64,000 bases of DNA from Ferrimonas aestuarii (GTDB taxonomy: Bacteria > Pseudomonadota > Gammaproteobacteria > Enterobacterales > Shewanellaceae), in the NCBI RefSeq assembly GCF_005116665.1, contig NZ_SWCJ01000002.1, positions 1-64,000 of the forward strand. Reading direction: 5' to 3'. The position numbers were made by a program, and so were the translations under genes. Below, piece after piece: positions 37,904 to 46,675 of this stretch. Under the pieces are notes generated by a model. The model did not search any database and was not told the origin of the DNA. It was given only the letters and a program-made list of their open reading frames with translations. Each line of letters begins with the position of its first letter. Position 1 is the stretch's first letter.

Positions 37904-37933
37904 AAAAGGGCTTGTCGATGACAAGCCCTTTTT
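37904..37933 (+). terminator. Intrinsic terminator
   Basis: AAAAGGGCTTGTC pairs perfectly with GACAAGCCCTTTT around a GAT loop, followed by Ts. It may serve both convergent genes. Confidence 0.9.
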
Positions 37934-37952
37934 GATGGCCGTAAAACAAAGG

Positions 37953-38261
37953 TTATCGCTGCTTTTGTGTCGATACTGGCATCAGGTGAACCTTAGGTTT
38001 TTCCGCATAACGGTCTTTGTGATCTTTCCAATACACCTTGGGCAGATACATCATGAAGTAGTTTTCTTTAAGGGCATCACTGATAAAACACATCTGATGC
38101 TGGGCTAGCTCAGAGTGTACATCGGCAATAAAATCCTGGCGGAAGGTTTGCCTTCCCGACAGGTCTTTGATGTCATCTTTGGTGAAATACAACCCCTGGG
38201 GACAATCTCCAAACCGCTCTTTCAACCACAGAGCAAACTCCTTTGCGCTCTTCATCGACAT
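37953..38261 (-). CDS. Small conserved-looking protein of unknown function
   Basis: 102 residues, hydrophilic, no signal peptide. It starts with SAKEFALWLKERFG and contains FTKDDIKDLSGR and a basic tail. GGGAG precedes ATG 38261 with good spacing. It lies 37 bases after the GAF/PAS protein gene on the same strand, so the two may be co-transcribed. I do not recognise the family. Confidence 0.65.
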   Translation of the reverse strand: MSMKSAKEFALWLKERFGDCPQGLYFTKDDIKDLSGRQTFRQDFIADVHSELAQHQMCFISDALKENYFMMYLPKVYWKDHKDRYAEKPKVHLMPVSTQKQR

Positions 38262-38298
38262 AGCATCGCTCCCTTGTCTCGGCCACCGGGCCCTTCTA

Positions 38299-39582
38299 TT
38301 AAGTTATAGCAACTTCCCCGTTATTTGCTGTTTTTCCACGCCAATCTGTTGCGTTATCCGCTGAGAGCAGGTGGTCAATATCGCTATCCCAGCTGGTGAT
38401 GAGCCGAATTTTTATCTGATGCTCGCCTTGAAAGCCTGAGGGAATCTGGTTTTGGCTAAGTACCCTATCAATTTTATCGGTTATTGCCGTCAGTTGGGTT
38501 CGTGGCACTTCGCCATGATTATCAAAGCAGGCGGTTAACAGCACCACTTGCCGGTCTAATGTCGCCACAAAGTCCTCTTTGCGAACCGTTGAGGCGATTT
38601 GGTCAATGGCAAATTCCTGCCAATGCTCGTGGCTGTGCATGGCGTTGATGCCAGCTCGAAAGTCGACGAAAACTAAGGCTGCGACCTCTCCCTTACGTTG
38701 AAGTCGTGCAAGCTCCTGCTCAAGCCGGCTGGCAAGGTGGTTGGGTTGGTGGGCGAGGGTGGCCATTTGAGCCCCTTGTTTGGCCAGCTGAATAACGTAA
38801 CCGTCGCTGACCTGAGACAGTTTCAACTGCAAGTATTCGGGATTGCCCTCTTCATCCTGCCAAGGATGGGTCACGCTAATAGGGTAGCTTTGACATAGGG
38901 AGAAGGCGTGGGCGTCAAGTTTAGAAAACAGCTGTTGGACAGGCAATGACAGCATGCCATCAACGGGGGAACCTAAGGTGGCACTGAATCCAGGGGATGC
39001 CCAGCGCAGACGAAACTCTTTGTCCACCAGTGCCAAAGACAGGCTAGGGCATTCAGTTACCTGCTGTAATTGCATCAGGGCACTGCGTTGTTGTCGGTGT
39101 TTAAGGTCGTTAAGTACTCGTGCGCAGGCGCTGGTAAACAGGCTTCTGGGTAGCGCCGACTCCTCCACCAGTTGTGAGTGCAGGGCAAACAGGTGGTACT
39201 GACGGTGATCCACCGTATCCGCAAGGCGCATACCCAGATAGGAGCGAATGGGCAGGTGCTGCAGCAGTGTCCAATAGGGGAAACGTTTGACGTTGTTGCA
39301 GTAGATCATCAGTCCGATGTCGTGACTGTCGTGATAGAGCTGGCGGCAGGGGCTCTCCTCTAATGGATAACTGAGATTGGCCTTGGGCTTGCCCGCTTCA
39401 CTCAGTACCCTGACACGAACGGTTTTGCCGTCGCATTCGGCTAAGGCGTACCACTGCCACCCTTGAAGGCGATAGAGCGCTTCACCTATCTGATGGATAA
39501 GGTGTTGTCCTGAAGCGGGCTGTGACAGGCGTCGCCACGCGTCCAACTCCAATAGCGTCTCTTTGAGTCGATTTGATTCCAT
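38299..39582 (-). CDS. Signalling protein: GAF-like, PAS-like and degenerate GGDEF-like domains
   Basis: 427 residues, cytosolic. Residues 20-155 look like a GAF sensor (GEALYRLQGWQWYALAECDG, SPCRQLYHDSHD, RSYLGMRL). Residues 165-260 resemble a PAS domain (LSLALVDKEFRLRWASPGF). Residues 270-420 have the secondary-structure pattern of a GGDEF domain (LEQELARLQRKGEVAALVFVDF, then IASTVRKEDFVATL). The place of GGDEF itself has no recognisable GG(D/E)EF, so cyclase activity is unlikely. It could be a c-di-GMP effector or a pseudo-enzyme. Input and output are unknown. Confidence 0.65.
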   Translation of the reverse strand: MESNRLKETLLELDAWRRLSQPASGQHLIHQIGEALYRLQGWQWYALAECDGKTVRVRVLSEAGKPKANLSYPLEESPCRQLYHDSHDIGLMIYCNNVKRFPYWTLLQHLPIRSYLGMRLADTVDHRQYHLFALHSQLVEESALPRSLFTSACARVLNDLKHRQQRSALMQLQQVTECPSLSLALVDKEFRLRWASPGFSATLGSPVDGMLSLPVQQLFSKLDAHAFSLCQSYPISVTHPWQDEEGNPEYLQLKLSQVSDGYVIQLAKQGAQMATLAHQPNHLASRLEQELARLQRKGEVAALVFVDFRAGINAMHSHEHWQEFAIDQIASTVRKEDFVATLDRQVVLLTACFDNHGEVPRTQLTAITDKIDRVLSQNQIPSGFQGEHQIKIRLITSWDSDIDHLLSADNATDWRGKTANNGEVAIT

Positions 39583-39712
39583 ATCCTCGTCTCTCCTTGA
39601 GGCTCACTTAATCAAGGCGACCCATAAGTCGAATTGATAAACCACTGTGAGTTGCTAAATTTCCCTAACACTGTCAATAATAGCAACAGGTCCATAACAA
39701 AGGAGCGTCACC

Positions 39713-39805
39713 ATGAACTCAGATTTGCGTTTGGCCTTAATTAGTACTGTGGTCATTATGTCAGGCATTTTGGCTTTAGGGATCATCGCCATCAACTTTG
39801 CCTGA
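39713..39805 (+). CDS. YnhF-like membrane micropeptide, 30 residues
   Basis: AAAGGAG lies eight bases before ATG 39713. The peptide starts MNSDLRLALISTVVIM and ends GIIAINFA, a single transmembrane segment. E. coli YnhF (29 residues) starts MSTDLKFSLVTTIIVL and has the same length, charge placement and hydrophobic profile. YnhF is a stress-linked small inner-membrane protein of unknown function. The gene is too short for most gene callers. Confidence 0.75.
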   Translation: MNSDLRLALISTVVIMSGILALGIIAINFA

Positions 39806-40035
39806 GTGTTATACTTCCGCCATCAGCCAGGTGGTATTACGGTCTGAAAGACTGTGATCTGGCTCTCTCCCCTTTGGAAATTGTTCATCAATTCAACATT
39901 TAACCCGTTCAAATGGCTGCAATACTTGCTGCCAACACTTCGGTTTGGTTTACTACTTGGCTAACTCTACCCTGATATTTCTGGCGCACATGCCAAAATG
40001 GGTGCCCATAACTGTAATGGAGTTCCGTCATTATT

Positions 40036-41382
40036 ATGGAAATGACGTCTCAAGCGGATCCAACCTGGTTGAAAGATCTCGCTGGTACTGACATTGATCC
40101 CGATGGTGTTGAAATCTTGCTTGATACGGCAAGCTTTCGACAACGTCTGCTAAATGCCATCAAACAGGCCAAGCACCGCATCTATATGGCGGCCTTGTAC
40201 CTGCAAGACGACGAAGCGGGCCGCGAGGTGCTGCATGCGCTTTACCAAGCCAAACAGGTGAACCCAGCTCTCGACATCAAGGTACTGGTGGATTTTCATC
40301 GGGCTCAACGCGGGCTAATCGGTAAAGGGCCTCAGGTGGGCAATGACGCGTTTTATCGCGCCACAGCTGCTGAATATGAGCACAACATTGAGATCCTCGG
40401 CGTTCCGGTGAAAAACCGCGAATGGATGGGGGTGTTGCACATGAAAGGCTATGTGGTTGACGATCTGGTGCTGTACAGCGGTGCTAGCATCAACAACGTC
40501 TATCTGCATCAGGGCGATCGTTATCGCTACGACCGTTATCATCTGATTCAAAGCTCAGCACTGGCCGATTCCATGGTGGCCTACATGGAAGACAACTTGA
40601 TCGCCAGCAGCGCTGTACCTTCGTTGTTGGATGAGTCCATTCCTACCACCAAGCAGATGAAAGGTCAGGTGCGACAGCTGCGACAGCGACTGTCCCGAGC
40701 TCGTTATCAGCTTGATGATGCCCGCGGTAGCGGCGTTAATCTCTACCCTTTGGCTGGACTTGGCCGGCTAGACAATCAACTGAACAAAACCATTCAGAAA
40801 TTGTTGACCAGCGCAGACAAGCGGGTATTTATCTGCACCCCATATTTTAATCTGCCCAAACCACTGATGTCGGTAGTCAATAAACTGCTCAAACGTGGCG
40901 TGGAGGTGGAGATCGTCATCGGTGATAAGACCGCTAACGATTTTTACATTCCGCCAGAGCAGGACTTTAGCCCTGTGGGCGCATTGCCTTATCTCTATGA
41001 GCAAAATTTACGCCGCTTTGCTAAGCGTCATCGTAAGGCGATCGATAAAGGATTGCTGAACCTGCGATTGTGGTGGCACGAGCAGAACAGCTACCACCTT
41101 AAAGGCATACAGGTGGACGACGATTTTTATCTGCTTACCGGCAACAACCTGAATCCGCGCGCTTGGGCGCTGGATCTGGAAAATGGCCTGTTGATTCAAG
41201 ACAAGGGCCATCAGCTCAAGCAGAAGTTTGCAAAGGAGCGGCAGCAAATCCTAACGCACACCACACGAGTTGATCGTTACGAGCAACTTGAGTCCATCGA
41301 CGTCTACCCAGAGCCGGTGAAAAAGCTGCTGAAGCGGTTACGCCGAGTCCGCGCCGATGTGCTGTTAAAGCGAATTCTGTGA
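40036..41382 (+). CDS. pssA: Phosphatidylserine synthase, phospholipase-D type
   Basis: 448 residues (E. coli PssA 451). It transfers the phosphatidyl group of CDP-diacylglycerol to L-serine, the first step to phosphatidylethanolamine. Two HKD-type motifs are seen: HMKGYVVDD at about residue 135 and HLKGIQVDDD at about residue 355, each followed by SGASINN or TGNNLNP. The protein is peripheral, binding ribosomes and membranes in E. coli, and no signal peptide is present. Confidence 0.95.
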   Translation: MEMTSQADPTWLKDLAGTDIDPDGVEILLDTASFRQRLLNAIKQAKHRIYMAALYLQDDEAGREVLHALYQAKQVNPALDIKVLVDFHRAQRGLIGKGPQVGNDAFYRATAAEYEHNIEILGVPVKNREWMGVLHMKGYVVDDLVLYSGASINNVYLHQGDRYRYDRYHLIQSSALADSMVAYMEDNLIASSAVPSLLDESIPTTKQMKGQVRQLRQRLSRARYQLDDARGSGVNLYPLAGLGRLDNQLNKTIQKLLTSADKRVFICTPYFNLPKPLMSVVNKLLKRGVEVEIVIGDKTANDFYIPPEQDFSPVGALPYLYEQNLRRFAKRHRKAIDKGLLNLRLWWHEQNSYHLKGIQVDDDFYLLTGNNLNPRAWALDLENGLLIQDKGHQLKQKFAKERQQILTHTTRVDRYEQLESIDVYPEPVKKLLKRLRRVRADVLLKRIL

Positions 41383-41416
41383 TTCGTTAGCCGAACAGCG
41401 AATAAAAAACATCAAT

Positions 41417-41454
41417 AACCCGCTAATAATTTGATTATTAGCGGGTTGTTTTTT
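41417..41454 (+). terminator. Intrinsic terminator of pssA
   Basis: AACCCGCTAATAAT pairs perfectly with ATTATTAGCGGGTT around a TTG loop and runs into six Ts. Confidence 0.92.
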
Positions 41455-41646
41455 GCACTAAATTCGGTGTGATCTGCACTCATGCTGCGTTAGTAAGCCT
41501 CACTTTCGCGCCACTAGAGCCTCGCTTTACTGCCTGGCCTTAGAGCCGATTAATTTCAGCCTAATGATCAGTCCATTAGTGTAATTGGTATTATAGGCAG
41601 AAGGTGATATAACTGAGCCCTATGTGTTTTCCATCGAAGTAACCCC

Positions 41647-42837
41647 ATGTTTGAAACCATTGCACAAGCCGCTGCCGACCCGATTCTGGGTCTTAACGAA
41701 GCTTTTAAAACTGATCCTCGAAGCAACAAGGTGAATCTAGGTGTGGGTGTCTATAAAGACGCCGATGGCCAGACTCCGGTACTGCAATGCGTAAAGCGCG
41801 CCGAAGCCAAATTGTTGGAGCAGGAGAAGACCAAGAGTTATCTCTCTATCGACGGTTTACCGGAGTACGCTGCGGCGGTTCAAGCGCTGCTGTTTGGCGC
41901 TCAAAGTGACATCATTGCCACCCAGCGCGCACGCACGGCACAAGCCCCAGGGGGCACCGGCGCCCTGCGTGTGGCCGCGGACTTTATCTTCAGTAATACC
42001 GACGCTAAGAAGGTGTGGATCAGCAATCCTAGCTGGGCCAACCACGCTCAGATCTTTGAAACCGTTGGTTTTGAAGTGGCGCAGTATCGTTACTACGATG
42101 CGGATGCGAAAGGATTAGACTTTGATGGCATGTGCGCCGATCTAGAGCAGGTTGCCGCGGGAGATCTGGTGATTTTGCATGGCTGCTGCCATAACCCGAG
42201 TGGCATCGATCCAACTCCGGCTCAGTGGAGTAAGTTGGCCCAAATCGCTAAAGCTAAGCAGTGGCTACCGTTGTTTGACTTTGCTTATCAGGGCTTTGCC
42301 GTAGACGTAGAGGAAGACGCCATTGGCCTACGCTTGTTTGCTGAGCAGCTTTCTGAGCTGATGGTGGCCAGCTCGTTTTCTAAGAACTTCGGTCTATACA
42401 ATGAGCGAACCGGCGCATTTACGTTGCTCGCAGAAGACAGCGAGGGTGCCAATCGGGCCTTTTCGCAAGTTAAGCGGGTAATTCGAGCCAATTACTCCAA
42501 CCCACCTGCTCACGGTGCCAAAGTGGTGGCAACCATTTTGGGAGATGAGCAGCTTAAACAGTTGTGGCTGGAAGAGCTCGCTCAGATGCGTGCCCGAATC
42601 AAAGCGATGCGCGGAGAGTTTGTCAGCCAACTGGCCAGCGCCGGAGTTGAGGGCGACTTTAGCTTTATCGAGCAACAAAATGGCATGTTCAGCTTCTCCG
42701 GCCTGACTCCTGAACAGGTTGAGGCGCTAAAAGAGGAGTACGGTATCTACATCGTTCGCTCTGGACGCATCAATGTGGCGGGGATGACCGAGTCCAACTT
42801 GCCATATCTGGTGAAGGCGATCGCTGCAGTAAGCTAA
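41647..42837 (+). CDS. Aspartate/aromatic amino-acid aminotransferase (AspC/TyrB type)
   Basis: 396 residues, the exact AspC length. The PLP Lys is in [15 protein letters not shown] at about residue 248, with [13 protein letters not shown] and [10 protein letters not shown] (substrate Arg) also present. It transfers amino groups between glutamate and oxaloacetate or aromatic keto acids. The sequence alone does not settle whether aspartate or tyrosine/phenylalanine is preferred. No TyrR box was seen upstream. Confidence 0.93.
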   Translation: MFETIAQAAADPILGLNEAFKTDPRSNKVNLGVGVYKDADGQTPVLQCVKRAEAKLLEQEKTKSYLSIDGLPEYAAAVQALLFGAQSDIIATQRARTAQAPGGTGALRVAADFIFSNTDAKKVWISNPSWANHAQIFETVGFEVAQYRYYDADAKGLDFDGMCADLEQVAAGDLVILHGCCHNPSGIDPTPAQWSKLAQIAKAKQWLPLFDFAYQGFAVDVEEDAIGLRLFAEQLSELMVASSFSKNFGLYNERTGAFTLLAEDSEGANRAFSQVKRVIRANYSNPPAHGAKVVATILGDEQLKQLWLEELAQMRARIKAMRGEFVSQLASAGVEGDFSFIEQQNGMFSFSGLTPEQVEALKEEYGIYIVRSGRINVAGMTESNLPYLVKAIAAVS

Positions 42838-42858
42838 TTCCAAAGTTAACCTAATTGC

Positions 42859-42892
42859 AAAACGGCAGACCTTTGAGTCTGCCGTTTTTCAT
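42859..42892. terminator. Bidirectional intrinsic terminator
   Basis: AAAACGGCAGAC pairs with GTCTGCCGTTTT around a six-base loop between the aminotransferase and the convergent glycosyltransferase gene. Confidence 0.9.
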
Positions 42893-42920
42893 TGGGCCTT
42901 AGTTTTACCAACCAGGTCGT

Positions 42921-43832
42921 CTAGCCAAACATTCCGTGACTGCCTCGCTTGCAGTAGCCCAACAGTGTCTTAAGGCTCCACCAACTGGGTTTAAGCCACA
43001 GCGCGGTTAGTTGGGCTTGGCACGCCTTCACGAACTGACGGTTTTCGTTATGCCACTCACCGTAACCTTCGGCGATTCGAGCTTTGGCCCATCGTAGTGC
43101 CCATTGAGCGGCGCTGAAGTGCCGTTGATGTTGCCGAACGATGGTTTCCATCGCTTGCAAGCGCTTGAGTCTGGCTCGAGTCATGGAGCCGCTTCGCATC
43201 AGATAGTTCATCAGCTCCTTCTGATCGCCAATACACAGGCCAGAATAGGAGAGTTTTAACCACAGATCCCAGTCCGACGCAGAGCGAAGCGATTCGTTAA
43301 ATCCACCATGTTCCAGCAGCGCCTCGCGCTTTGCCATCACCGATGAGGTGCCGATGAGGTTTTGCGCCATGATCTGAGGGGATGAAAACATCAGCAAGTC
43401 GTTGTCTTCTTTAGGTAATGACCAGTAATCGAAGCAGCTGATGATGGCATTGCCCGCCTCATCAAAATGCTGATAGTTGCTAAACAGAAGCACCGCGTCT
43501 GGATGGTGGTGGCTTGCCTTAATCTGGCGCGCGATCTTATCTTGTGCCCAGCTGTCATCGGCGTCGAGAAAGGCGATCCAGCGGCTTGTACACAGCTTGA
43601 TGGCCGCGTTTCTGGCCGCGCTGCAGCCTACACCGTCAAGACGCAGTGTTTTTAATCTTGGGTGCTGCAATCGCTGCTGCTGCAGCCAGTCCCAGGTACC
43701 ATCATCTGAGCCATCGTCAACTACCCAGACCTCGCGAACCTCCAGGGACTGTGCCCACACCGAAGCCAGTGCATAGGGCAGATAATCTAAACAGTTGTGG
43801 CTTGGGATCACCACGCTTACGTCTGCAATCAT
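42921..43832 (-). CDS. Family 2 glycosyltransferase of the exopolysaccharide locus
   Basis: 303 residues. The GT-A start VSVVIPSHNCLDYLPYALASV, the nucleotide-binding VVDDGSDDGTWDWL and the DxD-type FLDADDSW are clear. It has no membrane segment and would add one sugar to the lipid-linked repeat unit on the cytosolic face. AAGGAG precedes ATG 43832, and a sigma-54-type promoter sequence lies 40-56 bases upstream. It is divergent from the main left block and is its outermost gene. Confidence 0.9.
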   Translation of the reverse strand: MIADVSVVIPSHNCLDYLPYALASVWAQSLEVREVWVVDDGSDDGTWDWLQQQRLQHPRLKTLRLDGVGCSAARNAAIKLCTSRWIAFLDADDSWAQDKIARQIKASHHHPDAVLLFSNYQHFDEAGNAIISCFDYWSLPKEDNDLLMFSSPQIMAQNLIGTSSVMAKREALLEHGGFNESLRSASDWDLWLKLSYSGLCIGDQKELMNYLMRSGSMTRARLKRLQAMETIVRQHQRHFSAAQWALRWAKARIAEGYGEWHNENRQFVKACQAQLTALWLKPSWWSLKTLLGYCKRGSHGMFG

Positions 43833-43872
43833 CGCAATCTCCTTAAAATTGGCATTGTCACTGTCACCATCA

Positions 43873-43888
43873 AGCATGATTGATGCCA
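43873..43888 (-). promoter_or_regulatory. Sigma-54-type promoter for the left glycosyltransferase gene
   Basis: On the minus strand the sequence is TGGCATCAATCATGCT: TGG, ten bases after GG, then GC, as in TGGCAC-N5-TTGCW. A start about 30 bases before ATG 43832 is implied. Confidence 0.55.
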
Positions 43889-43927
43889 AAGCTAAGTTGT
43901 TGTTTTCAATGAGGCTGAATCAGGTTG

Positions 43928-43940
43928 TTGCAGTTTGCAT
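43928..43940. promoter_or_regulatory. LuxO-box-like element
   Basis: TTGCAGTTTGCAT matches TTGCA-N3-TGCAA except for the last base. It lies upstream of both divergent sigma-54 candidates at this intergenic region, a normal place for an enhancer-binding protein. Confidence 0.45.
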
Positions 43941-44034
43941 CGAACCCACTCCGATTTGCTGATTCTGTTGTGGCATTTCGCGACGTGCCGTTACGCACCA
44001 TGAGAAAAGTCATATATATCATGATGATAAAAGT

Positions 44035-44050
44035 TGGCCTGATAATTGTT
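44035..44050 (+). promoter_or_regulatory. Weak sigma-54-like promoter of the K-L-M-N block
   Basis: TGGCCTGATAATTGTT has the -24 TGGCC and the correct spacing, but GT replaces the almost invariant -12 GC. It shares the string AGTTGGCCT with the much better promoter at 49900. It lies 59 bases before the glycosyltransferase start. Confidence 0.35.
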
Positions 44051-44108
44051 TCCTCTCAGTCAAATCAAGATTGCGTGTGCAGAAGACTCGAGAGTAGGAG
44101 GGGGTGCG

Positions 44109-45266
44109 ATGAAGAGGTTAGGGTATGTGTTGCCGAGCTTTCCCGTTGCGTCGGAAACCTTCGTGGTTAATGAGATGCAAGCTATGCGTGACAGGGGCCA
44201 TGACGTGGTGGCGATGGCACTGACACAAAACGCGTCTGAGACTTTGTCTGATCTGCACAAGGCTTGGCTGCCTAAGGTTGGCTTTGCTGAACAGATCTCA
44301 CCATCCAACGCCTGTATCACCATGACGCGGGCGAGCTTCAATCGGTCGATGTGGCAGTTTGTTAGCGCTCAGCAGGGGATCTCCGCCAAAAGTTTGTTGT
44401 GGTCAGCGGCAAAAGTCGCCTACGGTCTGCGCCACTGCGAACACATCCATGCACATTTTGCCCAAAGCACCGCAGCCATCGCCATCGTTGCCGCCAAAAT
44501 GCTTGGCGTTACCGTCTCATTTGTTGGGCATGGTGCCGATGTCTACAGCGCGCCAGCGGATCTTCAAACCAAGCTAGCTCATGTTGACCTTTCCATTGCC
44601 GTGTGCCGACAGATGCAGCAGGACTTTCGGGATTTGAATCAGCCCCGAAACGTTAAGGTTGCCCTGGTCCCATGTGGCATCGATACCCGCTTATTTACCC
44701 AAAACCGGTTGCCGTCAAAGAGTGCAAACACTCTGCTATTCGTTGGCCGTTTGGTGGAGAAGAAAGGCGTCGATACGCTGATCAGTGCCATGGCCAAATT
44801 GCCAACGCTAAAGCTGCATATTGTTGGCAGTGGTCCTTTAGAAGCGCAGCTCAAAGCGCAAGCGGATGCGCAGGGCCTAACCAATGTGCAGTTTTTGGGG
44901 TGGCGGTCACAGCAGTGGCTGGCGGCTCAGGCCAATCGCTATTTGGCGTTGTGCGCGCCCTATCGAATTGCGGCCAACGGCGACCGAGATACCGGCCCCT
45001 TAGTGTGTAAAGAAGCCCTTGCCCAAGGAATTCCGCTTATCGTTTCCAATCTCATGGGGTTAAAAGAGATTGTTTCTTGTAACACTGGCTTTCAGGTGCA
45101 GCCCGATGATGTCCATGGCATCGTTCGCGCGGCCAGAACCCTTAACGCTCTGCCCATTGATGAATACCGAAAGCTAAGCCTTCAATGCCGCCTTCGCGCT
45201 CAGAAACACTTCGATGTGGGTCTGCAAGCGCAGCGTTTATCTCGTTTGTTTGAGGCCGTGGCGTAA
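44109..45266 (+). CDS. Family 4 glycosyltransferase (at the SypJ position)
   Basis: 385 residues, GT-B fold. The N-terminal domain starts YVLPSFPVASETFVVNEM, HAHFAQSTAAIA follows, and the donor half has LLFVGRLVEKKGVDTLI and GPLVCKEALAQGIPLIVSN. GGAGGGGG lies before ATG 44109; a longer frame from 44046 has no ribosome binding site. The stop overlaps the next start by one base (TAATG). It sits just before the flippase, as SypJ does in V. fischeri. Confidence 0.9.
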   Translation: MKRLGYVLPSFPVASETFVVNEMQAMRDRGHDVVAMALTQNASETLSDLHKAWLPKVGFAEQISPSNACITMTRASFNRSMWQFVSAQQGISAKSLLWSAAKVAYGLRHCEHIHAHFAQSTAAIAIVAAKMLGVTVSFVGHGADVYSAPADLQTKLAHVDLSIAVCRQMQQDFRDLNQPRNVKVALVPCGIDTRLFTQNRLPSKSANTLLFVGRLVEKKGVDTLISAMAKLPTLKLHIVGSGPLEAQLKAQADAQGLTNVQFLGWRSQQWLAAQANRYLALCAPYRIAANGDRDTGPLVCKEALAQGIPLIVSNLMGLKEIVSCNTGFQVQPDDVHGIVRAARTLNALPIDEYRKLSLQCRLRAQKHFDVGLQAQRLSRLFEAVA

Positions 45267-46675
45267 TGGGCGCCCGCCTGTTGAGCCCCCGCTGGGCTCA
45301 CTACGCCTCGGCAACGGCGCTGCTTAAGGGCATCGGCCTGTTGCTGCTGCCATTGAGCGCAGCGTATCTCGGTAGCGCCGGTTTAGGCCAGTTGGGATTA
45401 ATGGTGGCGTTAGCCAACGTGGGCAGCATTGTGATTGGCCTCGGGTTGCCTGAGTGCTGCCAACGCTTTGCCAGCGACCGTGTTCGATACGCCGACAGCA
45501 AAAAGCTGGGGTTGTGGGCGGCAGGACTTGCTATCGCGCTGTCGCCGCTGATGGCCATGGGGCTGAGCTTGTGGCAGGCCAGTGGCATCGCTTTCTGGGC
45601 TTGGCTGCCACTGCTCATTAACCTGGGGTTGGGTGCGCTTTTGTCGCTGCGCTTGGTTGAGCTTCGTATCGAGGACGATTCTTGGAATTATCTTAAGCTG
45701 GTGGCGACCCAGGCGGGGCTTCAGGTAACGCTGACTTTTGCTGCCCTCATCGGTCAGTTTGGGGTGCTGGGGGTCGCGTGGGCTGGATTGATGGCCACGC
45801 TGCTGGCGTTGCTTTCATGTCTGCCAGCCCTTCGAGCCCAGTTTCGCGGTTTAGTGGCGCCACTAAACTGGTCGCTGCTGGGCTTTGGTGCGCCTCTGGC
45901 GCTGGGAATGATGACCGCGTTTGCCTTAGGAGGCTATGAGCGCGGCTGGTTGGCAGAATCGCTGTCCCTGAGTGAACTTGGGGTTTACGTGCTGATGTTC
46001 CAGCTAAGTCTCATTCCGGCGCTGGCGCTGGAGCCGTTTATGTTGTGGTGGGGGCCAAAGCGTTATCAGCTCGCCGAGCAGAGGCGCTATGGCTACATCG
46101 GTGGCGTCTTGGCCAGCGCATCCTTGGTGTTAATGGCGGTAGTGGTGGCGGCGAGCTTGGTGCTTCCGCCTCTGGTGCTTACTCTGTTTGGTGCCAGCTA
46201 CCTTGATGGCTTGCCTTGGCTCAGGCTACTGCTGATTGCCACGTTGCTCAGACAACTCTCATGCATGCTCAACCTTGGGGTGTATTGCCAAAACCACAGC
46301 GGCGTGGCGCTTATGATCAATCTGCTGGTCGCCGGTCCCGCGTTGGTGTTGATCCCTGTGGCCATCCATCATTTTGGCGTTGGTGGGGCATTGTGGACGC
46401 TACTGCTGCTGCAGGGAGCAAGATTGCTACTGTTCTACCAAGTAAGCCAGCGAATGCTGCCAATCCCCTATGACAGTCGATTGGGCTGGGGCTTAGGTAT
46501 GGTTGTGCTCTGGGGAGTCAGTGGTGCGTGGCATGGTGCGGCTTCAACCGCGCTATTGCTACTGCTGCTGGGGCTCAGTGTCAGTTGCATTAAACGCACT
46601 CAGTCCATTGAGCGTGCGGAGCGATCACCTCAAAGCCATGGGCCTGCCATTGTTTCAAAGGTGGAGGTTAGATGA
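45266..46675 (+). CDS. Wzx-type polysaccharide flippase (SypK-like)
   Basis: 469 residues with 12-14 hydrophobic helices and few charged residues. The start reads ALLKGIGLLLLPLSAAYLG, as in the MATE/MVF-fold polysaccharide transporters. It would turn the lipid-linked repeat unit to the periplasmic side. It is coupled on both sides: one base of overlap with the glycosyltransferase and four bases with the ligase. Confidence 0.85.
   Translation: MGARLLSPRWAHYASATALLKGIGLLLLPLSAAYLGSAGLGQLGLMVALANVGSIVIGLGLPECCQRFASDRVRYADSKKLGLWAAGLAIALSPLMAMGLSLWQASGIAFWAWLPLLINLGLGALLSLRLVELRIEDDSWNYLKLVATQAGLQVTLTFAALIGQFGVLGVAWAGLMATLLALLSCLPALRAQFRGLVAPLNWSLLGFGAPLALGMMTAFALGGYERGWLAESLSLSELGVYVLMFQLSLIPALALEPFMLWWGPKRYQLAEQRRYGYIGGVLASASLVLMAVVVAASLVLPPLVLTLFGASYLDGLPWLRLLLIATLLRQLSCMLNLGVYCQNHSGVALMINLLVAGPALVLIPVAIHHFGVGGALWTLLLLQGARLLLFYQVSQRMLPIPYDSRLGWGLGMVVLWGVSGAWHGAASTALLLLLLGLSVSCIKRTQSIERAERSPQSHGPAIVSKVEVR

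Noticed and set aside
43970-43992. Another TGGCA...TGC sequence in the left divergent region
   Set aside because: The spacing between GG and GC is not ten bases, so it cannot be a sigma-54 promoter.
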